DNA of 39,098 nt from Gammaproteobacteria bacterium (GCA_029884425.1 JAOUHV010000026.1:1-39098), one strand, 5' to 3'; positions 1 through 8,588 are shown, numbered from the stretch's first letter. Translations and numbers: made by a program. Notes: a model not told the origin generated them from the sequence alone.

Positions 1-9
1 AAACACCTT

Positions 10-44
10 TCCCCCAAAAAACAAACAGCCCCGAAAGGGGCTGT
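10..44 (-). terminator. Rho-independent terminator
   Basis: ACAGCCCC and GGGGCTGT form a perfect 8-bp stem with a GAAA-type tetraloop (25-44). Read on the - strand it is followed by a T-rich tract (16-24). It would end transcription of the small ORF at 66-146 or of a longer - strand transcript. Confidence 0.8.
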
Positions 45-65
45 CTGCTGTTATCGACCGGTGGA

Positions 66-146
66 TTACACCAGGATGATCTTTGACGAGGTAAACACCG
101 CCAGGGCCACGACAACAATAAAAACTTCCCAGATAGACAAACTCAT
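66..146 (-). CDS. Small single-pass membrane protein (26 aa), hypothetical
   Basis: Starting at the ATG at 146, the frame encodes a 26-residue peptide beginning MSLSIWEV, almost wholly one hydrophobic segment, ending at a TAA just before a strong terminator. The frame stays open upstream to 266, but that extension is hydrophilic and unlike a protein N-terminus. The beginning resembles the first membrane helix of TatA or SPFH proteins, but nothing follows it, so it may be a genuine mini-protein or a remnant. The ribosome binding site is weak (GAAAGTGG). The terminator directly downstream supports a transcribed unit, not this reading frame in particular. Confidence 0.3.
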   Translation of the reverse strand: MSLSIWEVFIVVVALAVFTSSKIILV

Positions 147-323
147 CGCGCCACTTTCAAAAATACGTTCTAGATAAAAAGCGGCGCGATTGTAAGGAAA
201 AATGCCAAGCCCCTCAATCGCGGTTCCGTGTCTTTTCGATGAATTATTTACTGCACAACCATTCATAAAAACGATTGATCATATATTCATCGTTTACCTG
301 TCTCGGTGGCACCTGCCGACCAG

Positions 324-803
324 CTACTTGGCTAGCAATTCCTTGATCTTGGCTTCCAGTTTGCCGGCATCTTCACTGCGGAATCCGTAGTGCACTTCGG
401 CGATATTGCCCTTGCGATCGATCAGGTACGAGGTCGGCATCACACTGACTTCGTACTTGTCCGCCACCGAGCCATTCAGATCAAAACCGATGGTGAACTT
501 GGCCGGGTACTTTTCCAAAAACTTGTTCGCTGGCTCGCGCTCGGAATCCAGGCTGATCGCCACCACTTCCAGCCCCTTGGACTGATACTTCGCCTGCATC
601 TCGTTCATCCACGGGAACGAATGCCGACATGGGCCACACCAGCTGGCCCAGAAATCCAGCATCACCACCTTGCCACGATACTGCGACAACGTGATATTGC
701 CCTTTTGCCCAGCCACCGTAAACGCCGGCGCCGCCACGGTTTTGTCCGCTGCCATCGCTGGAAACACCAACAGCATCGCCATCATCAAACCAAAAATTCG
801 CAT
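324..803 (-). CDS. TlpA-family periplasmic thioredoxin-like protein
   Basis: 159 residues from the ATG at 803, chosen because it is preceded by GGAGCAAGGT and starts directly with a signal peptide (MRIFGLMMAM...AMAA). The frame is open 12 codons further upstream without a better site. The mature part is a thioredoxin fold of the TlpA/AhpC-TSA type with active-site WCGPC at about residues 55-59 and the cis-Pro segment VMPTSYLIDR. Such exported thioredoxins reduce or rearrange disulfides in the periplasm, for example in cytochrome c or copper-site maturation. The gene is divergent from the 1022-3613 operon, which carries a second thioredoxin-like protein, so a shared redox or metal role is possible. 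Specific substrate unknown. Confidence 0.85.
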   Translation of the reverse strand: MRIFGLMMAMLLVFPAMAADKTVAAPAFTVAGQKGNITLSQYRGKVVMLDFWASWCGPCRHSFPWMNEMQAKYQSKGLEVVAISLDSEREPANKFLEKYPAKFTIGFDLNGSVADKYEVSVMPTSYLIDRKGNIAEVHYGFRSEDAGKLEAKIKELLAK

Positions 804-860
804 ACCTTGCTCCTGACCAATCCGAGCCCAGTTTAGCAAAAGTTAAGCGTCGCCACAGCG

Positions 861-898
861 ATGCAAACTGTGTGATTTCACACACCCCAGTGTTGCAT
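861..898. promoter_or_regulatory. Candidate operator: nested palindrome between divergent genes
   Basis: TGTGTGA-TT-TCACACA (869-884) is a perfect inverted repeat, nested inside ATGCAA (861-866) and TTGCAT (893-898). It sits between the divergent starts at 803 and 1022. The half-sites resemble CRP's TGTGA/TCACA, but the 2-bp spacing is wrong for CRP. A dyad here could serve both genes; no regulator is adjacent. Confidence 0.35.
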
Positions 899-1021
899 TT
901 CACTCAATTTCATCAGTCGGACTACAGATGAATATTCTCAACACATTGAAAATATTAGTCAAAATAACTTGGTGCGCAATTTGCCATAGTCACCGCAAAC
1001 TTTTGCTATCGAGGTCGCATC

Positions 1022-2122
1022 ATGAAGTTCACCACGTCTGCTTTGACCATCGCCGCCACTCTGTCATTGGCCGCCTGCGTCCTACCCACAACGGAGCAAG
1101 AGCACGATGACGACCACGAGGGGGAGCACCACCATCACTGTCCTGTCGGCCAGGTCGAGCTGACCAGCTCAGATGGCCGCGACCTTTGCGTCGAATTGGC
1201 CAGCATCTTCCCGCTCGCGCTGGGAGCCGGCCCTGCCGCTCCGGGTAAGGTAGAGCATAATTTCCGCATTTACGATGCTCACAGCAACGCCCCGCTGGAC
1301 GTGCGTACAGATGCCAGACTAACCAGTCTGTCGGTTTATCCGCTGATGACCATGACCAATGGCCACAGCCACTCCACACCGTACCAAACCAGCATTGATA
1401 GCAGCGATGCCGCCAACGGCAACTACCGCAACGTGGTGTACTACCTGATGCCCAGCAGCATGAACGGCACCACCATGGGCAGCTGGCAATACCAGGTACA
1501 GCTTAAAGACATCGGCGCCGATTTGACCGCAAACACTGGCGACGACCGCTTGCTCAAGGCCAACTTCAACCCCAACCTGGCGATGATCATGGGCGGCAAC
1601 AAGTTTCTGGAAAAAACCGAGCGTCGCAGCAGCGGCGTGTACGACGACAAAATCCTCGCCATGGACATGGCCAGCAGCACCTATCGCATGTACGGCATCT
1701 GGCTGGACAGCGTCAGTAACAACAACGATGGCAGCCACGCCCTGCAACTGTTCATTCATGCCAAAAACATGATGCCCGGCCAGGATCACAACATGGCTAT
1801 GGACATGTATAGCTATCCTGGTCTGAAAGCCGGCCTGACCATGACCGATGAAAACACCAACGCAGTTACCATTGATGCCGTCACTGTTGAGGTCAGCGCC
1901 GTCGCCAATCCTGCGCCAACCGACTGGATTACCCTCGGCGCCACCTTGGTCGACGGTTACTACGCCGCCAACATCAGTGGTCTGGCCACTGATGCGCAAA
2001 CCACCCTGCAGGTTCGCGTCACCGTCACCAGCACGGTCAACGGCATCAGCAACACCGAAGAAATGAGCGTTGCCGGCAGCGATGCCACCATGCCCACACT
2101 GATCTTCACTGCGCCACAGTGA
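1022..2122 (+). CDS. His-rich exported lipoprotein, putative metal-binding
   Basis: 366 residues. Lipoprotein signal peptide with lipobox LAAC (Cys19), then a stretch very rich in His, Asp and Glu (about residues 26-40), a typical metal-ion sink. Two beta-rich segments follow. The first (about 75-170) contains Met/His patches such as PLMTMTNGHSHSTP and resembles FixH/YtkA-like domains; more Met/His residues occur near 245-265. First gene of a three-gene operon: its TGA overlaps the next ATG by one base (TGATG), so the two are translationally coupled. Expected in the periplasm, tethered to a membrane. Binding of copper or another transition metal is inferred from composition and neighbours; no named family is recognised. 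Confidence 0.8.
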   Translation: MKFTTSALTIAATLSLAACVLPTTEQEHDDDHEGEHHHHCPVGQVELTSSDGRDLCVELASIFPLALGAGPAAPGKVEHNFRIYDAHSNAPLDVRTDARLTSLSVYPLMTMTNGHSHSTPYQTSIDSSDAANGNYRNVVYYLMPSSMNGTTMGSWQYQVQLKDIGADLTANTGDDRLLKANFNPNLAMIMGGNKFLEKTERRSSGVYDDKILAMDMASSTYRMYGIWLDSVSNNNDGSHALQLFIHAKNMMPGQDHNMAMDMYSYPGLKAGLTMTDENTNAVTIDAVTVEVSAVANPAPTDWITLGATLVDGYYAANISGLATDAQTTLQVRVTVTSTVNGISNTEEMSVAGSDATMPTLIFTAPQ

Positions 2123-3072
2123 TGTCAGCGCTGCTCCGTTCACCGATTCTGGCGCTGGCCCTGCTGGCCAGTGCATCGGCGCAGGCGGGTTCCTGCTGCG
2201 GCGGCGGCAGTGGTGCCAATGTGCTGCTGCCCAAAACCAGCGAACGCATGGTCGATCTCACCAGCTCGGCGGAAATTTACGATGGTCAGTGGAACCGACA
2301 GGGCAAATGGGAAGCCGATCCCGCCGGCTCGGATCTGCGCCAGTACCGTCTTAGCGTTGCCGGTGCCTGGCGTCTGGCCGACAACTGGCAGGCCAGCGCG
2401 GCCCTGCCCTATGCCTGGAATCGCAACCACTACAACCAGCTCCAGTCCAACACCTCCGGCCTGAGCGACGCCCAGCTCAGTCTGTGGTACGAAACCTTCG
2501 ACAACCCCATGTGCGTCTACAAGGTACGCAGCCCCAAAGACCTGCAACCGGCCATTTATCTGGGGCTGGGTCTGACGGTTCCGACCGGCGTTTCACCCTA
2601 CGATGACGTGAAAGACAACTTCGACATTACCGGCCGTGGCTTTTATCGGCTGGATACCAACCTGATCGTCGACAAAACCATTTACCCCTGGACCGCCGCG
2701 CTGCAACTAGGCTGGGGCTATCACTTTGAACGCGACGTCAACCGCGACAACGGCACCTGGGTCGAACCCTACCGCAAACAGCTGGGCCAACGCCGCAATG
2801 CCAGCCTGTCGGTGGGTTATGTGATTTTTGACAGCAACATGAACGAGTTCACCACCACGCTCGGCCTGTCACAAGTCGAGGAAGACAATGCGCGGGTTAA
2901 TGACATCGTCAGCCACGGCACCAGTTTCATGAAGCGCGCCGCCAATCTGGCCTTCAGCTGGTCAAGCATGGACAAAGACTGGGTAATTAAAACCTCCTGG
3001 AGCCACGCCATCCAGGGCACCGCCTTCCCCGCCACCGACATTTACAGTTTCGGAGTCAGTCATGCGTTTTAG
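2122..3072 (+). CDS. Outer-membrane beta-barrel protein with Cys-Cys-Gly-rich mature N-terminus
   Basis: 316 residues from the ATG at 2122, which overlaps the previous stop; a GTG one codon earlier is the other option. Cleavable signal peptide ending in AQA, so the mature protein would begin GSCCGGGSG, a vicinal-cysteine motif able to hold soft metal ions. The remainder alternates polar and aromatic residues in strand-length blocks and ends in ...SHAF with C-terminal Phe, the outer-membrane assembly signal. Its last 11 bases overlap the following gene. Presumably an outer-membrane channel or receptor working with the lipoproteins on either side. I do not recognise a named family; a barrel of about 300 residues fits 12-14 strands. 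Confidence 0.75.
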   Translation: MSALLRSPILALALLASASAQAGSCCGGGSGANVLLPKTSERMVDLTSSAEIYDGQWNRQGKWEADPAGSDLRQYRLSVAGAWRLADNWQASAALPYAWNRNHYNQLQSNTSGLSDAQLSLWYETFDNPMCVYKVRSPKDLQPAIYLGLGLTVPTGVSPYDDVKDNFDITGRGFYRLDTNLIVDKTIYPWTAALQLGWGYHFERDVNRDNGTWVEPYRKQLGQRRNASLSVGYVIFDSNMNEFTTTLGLSQVEEDNARVNDIVSHGTSFMKRAANLAFSWSSMDKDWVIKTSWSHAIQGTAFPATDIYSFGVSHAF

Positions 3073-3613
3073 TCTGCTGCTTGTTTTTTTGCTGGCACTC
3101 ACCGGATGCCAGGATGATCTGCTGCCCTCTGGCGAAGACAAACGCCCATCAGTCATTGCCGGCAGCATCGGTCATTTGCCCACGCAAAAAATCGCCGACT
3201 TCACCCTGCCCTCCACCCAGGGCGGCAATCTGAGTTTGTCGCAACTGGTCAACCTGGACGGCAACAACGCCACCCCGGCGGACGCAGTGGTGATCTACTT
3301 CACCATGTGGTGTTCCACCTGCACCGATCACGCGAATTCCATGGTCAGCGAAGTTGAACCTACCTTCAACGGCAGCAAAAACATTCGCTACCTGATAGTG
3401 GATTACGTCTCCGGCAGCCTCAACACGGCCTCACAACAATTAACTGCCCCGGAATACAGTTTTTTCGACATTCTGGTCGACGCCAACAACAGCGTGCAAA
3501 ACCAACTGCACGGCGGCATGGGCATCACCGTCATCATCGACAGCCAGGGCATTATTCACATGAACCAGGATTACAACGTGGTGAAGGTGGTGGACGTACT
3601 GGCGGGAATTTAA
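3062..3613 (+). CDS. Thioredoxin-like (redoxin) lipoprotein
   Basis: 183 residues. Lipoprotein signal with lipobox LTGC (Cys16). Thioredoxin/TlpA fold: IADFTLPSTQGG start, strand VVIYFTMWC, active-site CSTC (Cys-Ser-Thr-Cys) at about residues 83-86, and a late GMGITVIIDSQG segment, where the usual cis-Pro region is atypical (no clear Pro before TVI). Third gene of the operon, overlapping the barrel gene by 11 bases. A membrane-tethered periplasmic thiol oxidoreductase next to metal-binding-like partners suggests it keeps their cysteines, perhaps the Cys-Cys N-terminus of the barrel, reduced, or handles copper as SCO/TlpA proteins do. That role is inferred. Confidence 0.8.
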   Translation: MRFSLLLVFLLALTGCQDDLLPSGEDKRPSVIAGSIGHLPTQKIADFTLPSTQGGNLSLSQLVNLDGNNATPADAVVIYFTMWCSTCTDHANSMVSEVEPTFNGSKNIRYLIVDYVSGSLNTASQQLTAPEYSFFDILVDANNSVQNQLHGGMGITVIIDSQGIIHMNQDYNVVKVVDVLAGI

Positions 3614-4302
3614 AGCCACACCATTAATTCACTGAGCGCCGTGGAGTGGCCAAGATACGGCTGCTGGGATGTTTTCACATTTTGCTGCGTCATGATCAGC
3701 AATTTTTTCAATGACCAGGACTCAACACTGCCTTTGTGCGCCGCATTTGGCACCTCAGAAACATAACCCCACATGTGTTGCAATGCATTGCGCAGCCCGC
3801 CTTCCGCAGGCGGTGTACGCAGCACATCAACCAGTTCCACACAAAGCGCGTCAAAACTGATTTGCTGACCGGACACATCCCGACCAATTTTTTTGTATCT
3901 GTTGGGGTCACGCGCCAGCACCGAATATTTATGCTGACTCCACAACTCCTGCGCATTTCGTGGGAAGGGTATTCGACCATTTTCCTTGCCGAGATATTTA
4001 CCTTTCAGCAATTCAAATTGCACATGCGGCTCATCAATATACACCGATGGCCAGGCACCGCGATTGGAAGCGGTTCGCACCGGCGATTTATCTTCATAGC
4101 CGCGCAGTTGCATTTCGCACACCAGCGCCCGATGCCGCAGCTTGAGCGCCCAACCATAGCCCACCCAACGCAACGTTTCAGGATGCTGTGAATAACCTTT
4201 TTTACCATTCACCAGAATCGACACCAGCCCGTGCAACTCGCGGTGCTCCCCCAGCAAACTTTGCCGATTCAAATACCCCGGATGGATGTCCCAGATTCGC
4301 AT
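3610..4302 (-). CDS. Pyrimidine-dimer glycosylase / endonuclease V-like protein
   Basis: 230 residues. The N-terminus MRIWDIHPGYL...LLGEHRELHGL aligns by eye with T4 endonuclease V (LADQHLMAEYRELPRV), including the Arg-Glu pair that holds the catalytic Glu23 of the T4 enzyme (here Glu22). Conserved blocks GKKGYSQHPETLRW and EMQLRGY fit the bacterial Pyr_excise-type family. The known enzyme removes UV-induced cyclobutane dimers by glycosylase/AP-lyase chemistry using the amino group of Thr2 after Met removal. Here residue 2 is Arg, which would normally keep the initiator Met, so either chemistry differs or activity is lost. The C-terminal half (about 130-230) is extra relative to the phage enzyme. 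Convergent with the upstream operon, 4-base overlap of stops. Confidence 0.6.
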   Translation of the reverse strand: MRIWDIHPGYLNRQSLLGEHRELHGLVSILVNGKKGYSQHPETLRWVGYGWALKLRHRALVCEMQLRGYEDKSPVRTASNRGAWPSVYIDEPHVQFELLKGKYLGKENGRIPFPRNAQELWSQHKYSVLARDPNRYKKIGRDVSGQQISFDALCVELVDVLRTPPAEGGLRNALQHMWGYVSEVPNAAHKGSVESWSLKKLLIMTQQNVKTSQQPYLGHSTALSELMVWL

Positions 4303-4380
4303 GGTTCACTTTCATAACATGGAAACAGACTAGAGTAACTTCGTTTCTACAAATCAGACAACACACCTGGAAATCCCCTA

Positions 4381-4414
4381 AAAAAAATAGCCCAGAAACA
4401 TAAGTTTCTGGGCT
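4381..4414 (-). terminator. Rho-independent terminator of the protease gene
   Basis: AGCCCAGAAAC / GTTTCTGGGCT, a perfect 11-bp stem with a 4-nt loop (4389-4414). On the - strand it is followed by a run of T (complement of the A-run at 4381-4387). It lies 35 bp after the stop of the subtilase gene. Confidence 0.9.
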
Positions 4415-4448
4415 AACAAGATTTAGCTGACCGGAAAAAATCTTATCG

Positions 4449-6950
4449 TCAGCACAAATTATCCACGTAATACACCACCGTCTTCGAATTGGAAACGCCG
4501 TTTTTTGTCACCGTCAGTTTTACCTTGTGCTCGACTAAACCGCATGTACCGTTATGCTTTAACTTCGCGTTATTGAGCACTCTGCCTGTGCCCAGATGCT
4601 CGGTGAACTGGCTATAAGCGGTTATCCCGTTGTAGGTAGTACTCCAACTGAATGCTCCATCAGGAAGGAAATATGGAATACCTGCCACTGTGCCTGCGAA
4701 AATGTTGTCCGTGCTAAGCGTCAGCAACACATAATTTCCATCGGCATAATTATTCGCAATATGAGTAGTACCACTGGCAGGTGTAATCGCACCTATGGCT
4801 GGTGGAGACGTAGTTGCGTTGGGCAAAATGGTGATAGCCCGTCTTGCCTCATGACTCTGGTATCCATCGGATCCGACCAGGCGTAACGCATAATTCCCAG
4901 GCGCCAGCGTGTTGGCAGGAACATCAACGGAGTGGCCATTGCCCAAACTGAGTTCGCCGACATACCAACTCATTTGCGCATCAGTGAGCCTTCCACCTAT
5001 TTCGTTTTGATCGAAACTTGTACCAGTTAAGGTAAACTCCTGGTTTGCGTAAATAGTCGCTCTCACCTCAGGTGAAACTATTTGCACGACCGGAGCATTA
5101 TTGGTCAAGGTCAGGACAACTGCATCTGACGAGGAAACACCGTTTGCCGTCGCAACGGCGGTAATGGTGTGGACACCCGCACGAAGGCGACCGGTATACA
5201 TCAGTACCTCACCCGTTCCAAGCTCACCATCAACACTGCTATACCACGTTGTTACTGGCGGCTCGACGCCTGCTGGCGTTACGCTCGCCTCAAATCGCAG
5301 TGTCGGCGTATTGGCCCGGATAGTTTCCGGCATAGGCGACACGATATGTATGGCCGGTGGAACCTGTCCATTTAATGCCTGAGATACCGCGCCATAGGCA
5401 TTTATCCATCGATGCACTTGAGCAGGAGCACCTACATGAGCGCTGGACAACAAGATTGCCTCGATTTGATCACCATTCAGACTACGATTGGCTGCGGACA
5501 CCAGAGCCGCCACGCCCGACACAAATGGTGCCGACACACTGGTTCCTCCGGCAATATGAACCTGGTTTGCGGTCAGATCACCATCGTCAGGACCTACCCA
5601 GACACGCATCGGCGCCCACAAGTCTATTGCGCCATGCATACGCCGCGATGCATAACTGGACCCTCCGTCACGGTAAGGTCCGTCCCAACGCATGCCTCCG
5701 ACACACAGTGTACCTATCATCTCACATGGCATGGTAAAGTCACCTGAATCCAAATCGCGTCTAGACTGATTGCCGGCGCTGGCAATAACCAGGTAACCTG
5801 CCGCACGCAAACTGGCACCGAGAAAATGCGGCGCTGCGCAAACCCCGGCTGTGCCCATAAAAAATCCGCTCATATCACACACCCACTGATCAACGGTAGC
5901 GGACGCACTGATGTTCACAATGCGAGCGGCAGACAAACCATCAACAATGCCTGCCATATAGCGAATAAATTCAAAGAAATCACTGGCTGGTGCCTGTAAT
6001 AGATGCGGTTGTACCACCGGGCCACCAGTACCTGCACCACCAAAACTATCGTCCACCTTGGCCGCCATCACATGCGTAACCATGGTACCGTGCCAGTCAC
6101 AACCAACACCGCTACAGTCGTCAGCATTGGGAACGTCATATCGAGTCCGCCCCACCAACACGGTATCAGCTGGCAGCTCCTGTGTGTTTCGAAATCCCCC
6201 ATCCATGACTAGCACCGGCACTCGTTCACTCAGCTTGCTGTTTGCATCCAGTGCACGCCATGCTTCAGCAACACCGATATCCAATGGGCCACCAAGTTTC
6301 ATGTACGGCCACTCGAATGCATTGCGCGTGTAATCTGCCGCAAAAATATCCACAGCACTGACTGCTTCGGTTGTCGTTGAAGTTGAAATTTGCTGTGATT
6401 CCATCACGATGTTGGGCATTGCTGCTATCCCCAAGCGTGATGCCGTTGCATAGGCCGCCAATGTCAAATGCGATGCATTACTGGAAACGCGAACACTGTC
6501 ACTCAGATTCAGTGCCTTCAGCACTGTTTCCAAATCATCGACCGATACTCGAGAAGTATCCAAACGAATCGCGTGATAACTCACACCGTATTTATCACCC
6601 ACTTGAGCAAAGTCCCAGGACGCCAGAACTGTTCCACCCATTGTATCCAGAAACTTGCTCAGCTCAGCCGGGCTTTTCACGGCAAGCAGAATTTCCTCTT
6701 CAATAATTCGGAACGTATTTCCATTAGGACTAACAACAACACCGATATGCCGCTCTGGACTGCCATCAATAAATGGCGTCAGCATGGTGGCGTCTTTATC
6801 CAGACTGGAATCGATTACAATGACGCCTTTCACCGCCAGTTCGTCATTTTTTTCACATGCAGTTAGCAAAACTGTGGTGAACACAAACAGTGTAATCACG
6901 ATAAAACGTGAAACCCAGGAAACATGCGTTCGAGATTCGGATTTATTCAT
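4449..6950 (-). CDS. Subtilisin-like (S8) serine protease lipoprotein with Ig-like C-terminal domains
   Basis: 833 residues from the ATG at 6950 (preceded by AAGGAAT); an upstream in-frame ATG at 6998 has no good site. Lipobox LTAC (Cys32), then a propeptide-like region (about 33-220), then an S8 catalytic domain with Asp250 (VLVMDGG), His287 (DWHGTMVTH), oxyanion Asn394 (IASAGN) and Ser471 (GGTSVSAPFVSG). Six cysteines inside the domain suggest disulfides. From about 530 on come Ig/cadherin-like modules (IHIVSPMPETI..., VQIVSPEVRAT...) and a final cysteine-bearing domain ending VDNLC. A cell-surface or periplasmic protease, possibly acting on envelope proteins or extracellular polymers. It has its own terminator and is followed on the same strand by two other lipoproteins transcribed separately. 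Confidence 0.9.
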   Translation of the reverse strand: MNKSESRTHVSWVSRFIVITLFVFTTVLLTACEKNDELAVKGVIVIDSSLDKDATMLTPFIDGSPERHIGVVVSPNGNTFRIIEEEILLAVKSPAELSKFLDTMGGTVLASWDFAQVGDKYGVSYHAIRLDTSRVSVDDLETVLKALNLSDSVRVSSNASHLTLAAYATASRLGIAAMPNIVMESQQISTSTTTEAVSAVDIFAADYTRNAFEWPYMKLGGPLDIGVAEAWRALDANSKLSERVPVLVMDGGFRNTQELPADTVLVGRTRYDVPNADDCSGVGCDWHGTMVTHVMAAKVDDSFGGAGTGGPVVQPHLLQAPASDFFEFIRYMAGIVDGLSAARIVNISASATVDQWVCDMSGFFMGTAGVCAAPHFLGASLRAAGYLVIASAGNQSRRDLDSGDFTMPCEMIGTLCVGGMRWDGPYRDGGSSYASRRMHGAIDLWAPMRVWVGPDDGDLTANQVHIAGGTSVSAPFVSGVAALVSAANRSLNGDQIEAILLSSAHVGAPAQVHRWINAYGAVSQALNGQVPPAIHIVSPMPETIRANTPTLRFEASVTPAGVEPPVTTWYSSVDGELGTGEVLMYTGRLRAGVHTITAVATANGVSSSDAVVLTLTNNAPVVQIVSPEVRATIYANQEFTLTGTSFDQNEIGGRLTDAQMSWYVGELSLGNGHSVDVPANTLAPGNYALRLVGSDGYQSHEARRAITILPNATTSPPAIGAITPASGTTHIANNYADGNYVLLTLSTDNIFAGTVAGIPYFLPDGAFSWSTTYNGITAYSQFTEHLGTGRVLNNAKLKHNGTCGLVEHKVKLTVTKNGVSNSKTVVYYVDNLC

Positions 6951-7294
6951 TGACCATTCCTTTTTAAACCACCAGATGCTGCTCATGTCTCGAGCCATAA
7001 AAATCGCATATTGACGCCATGAATTTTCAATCTACGTTAGGTCTGGTTACATCAAGGTTACAGATACAGAAAAACACACGACGGACCAAGAATGTTTTAT
7101 TCAAAGAACAAGACGGGGATTAAGAATAAATTTGTTTTGTTCTTTGTCGATATTCTCGGCGATCAAAGCCATACCGATAACTCAGACCAAAATCCGCCGC
7201 ACACGTGTACCGACAATGAAATAGTGTGGGCGGATCTATTTGCAACCAGCCGTCAGCTGCGTGGAATGGATATTCCCTCCAATATCGCGAAACC
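6951..7294. other. Intergenic region without a recognised gene
   Basis: About 340 bases between the protease start and the stop of the 7-bladed propeller gene. It should contain the protease promoter and the 3' end of the propeller transcript. Short frames on both strands (about 60 codons) lack ribosome binding sites and recognisable features. GATATT/AATATC near 7267-7287 can form a short stem but has no T-run. Confidence 0.5.
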
Positions 7295-8398
7295 CTAGTA
7301 TCCACGCTGAGTAAAGATTGAGGCCGGGTTCGTTCCAGTCGTCACCGTATCCACCAAAGTCAGCGTACCCATTGCTGCATCTATCGAAAACGTCATAGCG
7401 TTATTCGAGCTGTAGTTAGCCACATAAGCGTACTTGGATGATGCATCGATAGTAATGGCACCCGGTGAAGTACCCGCAGTCACTGTACCAATACTGGTGA
7501 GTGCTCCAGTCGTCGCGTTGATGCTGTAAGCCGAAATATTGTGTGAACCTGCATTGGCGACATAGGCAAACTTGCCCAATGCGTCGATGGCAATCGATGT
7601 CGGTGCCGTGCCTGCGGCGTAAGGACTACCTGCAATCTGGCTTAACGCACCCGTAGACGCATTGATGGCATAAACCGAAACTTTGGAAACACCCACATTG
7701 GTCACGTAAGCAAATTTGCCAGAAGGACTTACCGCCACCGACTGCGCCACCGCGCCGGTTGCAAATGGGCTGCCGGCAACCTGGCTCAGTGCACCAGTTG
7801 TGGGATTGATGCTATAGGCTGAGACATTTGAACTACAACCGTTGGTCACGTAGGCAAATTTACCAAGCGGATCCATGGTAACTGTCGTCGGACAAGTTCC
7901 CGCCGCAAACGGACTGCCAGCAATGGGTGTCAACATTCCCGAAGCATCAATGCGATAGGCCGAAACATTATTGGAACCATTGTTGGGAACATAAAGGAAT
8001 GATCCGGTTGGGTGCACGGCAACGTAGTTGGGTGCCGTCCCCGCCATCACAGCAGTACCTAAACTGGTCAGCGCGCCACTTGTCCCGTCAATGCTGTAGG
8101 CCGACACTGAATCGCTACCATTGTTGGCCACATATGCAAATTTTCCTGCCGCATCTGTCGTCACCGCCAACGGAAGATTTCCCGTCGCGACCGAACCAAT
8201 GCTGTGCAACGCACCCGTCGAGGGATGAATACCAAAAGCAGAAACACTGGCATTGCCATAATTTGCCACATAGGCAAATTTGCTAAATGACGTGCCTGTT
8301 GTTCCGCCACCGCCGCTACTACCACCGCCACCACAGGCAACTAGTCCGAGCAACGCAAAAACAAGGACAGCTGTACATTTAAAATTCACAATGCTCAT
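7295..8398 (-). CDS. Seven-bladed YVTN-type beta-propeller lipoprotein
   Basis: 367 residues, ATG with GGGAAG upstream. Lipobox LVAC (Cys22) followed by a Gly/Ser linker, then seven repeats of about 46-48 residues from residue 38 to the end. Each contains KFAYVAN, VSAYSI, TGALT and AGT-P--V-(V/I)-P elements, the pattern of YVTN/lactonase-like propellers. Seven repeats make one complete propeller. Known relatives are surface or periplasmic proteins for binding or scaffolding, and a few are lactonases; no catalytic residues can be identified here. Paralogue of the protein at 8605-10752. Confidence 0.85.
   Translation of the reverse strand: MSIVNFKCTAVLVFALLGLVACGGGGSSGGGGTTGTSFSKFAYVANYGNASVSAFGIHPSTGALHSIGSVATGNLPLAVTTDAAGKFAYVANNGSDSVSAYSIDGTSGALTSLGTAVMAGTAPNYVAVHPTGSFLYVPNNGSNNVSAYRIDASGMLTPIAGSPFAAGTCPTTVTMDPLGKFAYVTNGCSSNVSAYSINPTTGALSQVAGSPFATGAVAQSVAVSPSGKFAYVTNVGVSKVSVYAINASTGALSQIAGSPYAAGTAPTSIAIDALGKFAYVANAGSHNISAYSINATTGALTSIGTVTAGTSPGAITIDASSKYAYVANYSSNNAMTFSIDAAMGTLTLVDTVTTGTNPASIFTQRGY
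7298..8287 (-). repeat. Coding tandem repeat, 7 units of about 140 bp
   Basis: Seven degenerate repeats encode the propeller blades. Each unit contains the complement of a conserved AAATTTGCCTATGTGGCC-like block (KFAYVA). Confidence 0.8.
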
Positions 8399-8547
8399 TT
8401 ATAGTCTTCCCAAAGTTTGAGGATAGAAATAATCTGATGCTAGCAACGGCGAGGTTACAAATAAGATATGTATTGCTGGAAAAATCACCTCGGCTCCATA
8501 CTGATTGGCCTGAACATCAACACCAACTAAACATTTTCCTGCTGCCC

Positions 8548-8588
8548 CATAAAACAAAACAGGCTGACACTTCAAGTGTCAGCCTGTT
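8548..8588 (-). terminator. Rho-independent terminator of the 14-repeat propeller gene
   Basis: AACAGGCTGACAC (8558-8570) pairs with GTGTCAGCCTGTT (8576-8588), a perfect 13-bp stem with a 5-nt loop. On the - strand a T-rich tract (TTTTGTTTTA) follows. It lies 16 bp after the stop at 8605. Confidence 0.92.

Noticed and set aside
869-884. Palindrome considered as a CRP site
   Set aside because: CRP needs a 6-bp spacer between TGTGA and TCACA; here it is 2 bp.
390-903. Long opposite and alternate frames over the TlpA gene
   Set aside because: They are shadows; the WCGPC protein in the - frame is unmistakable.
1319-2176. A 285-codon - strand frame opposite the His-rich lipoprotein
   Set aside because: Composition is dominated by Val/His/Ala-rich repeats typical of antisense shadows of GC-rich genes; the + strand has a lipobox and operon overlaps.
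7092-7305. Overlapping short ORFs on both strands near 7092-7305
   Set aside because: No ribosome binding sites, no recognisable similarity, and one overlaps the propeller gene end.
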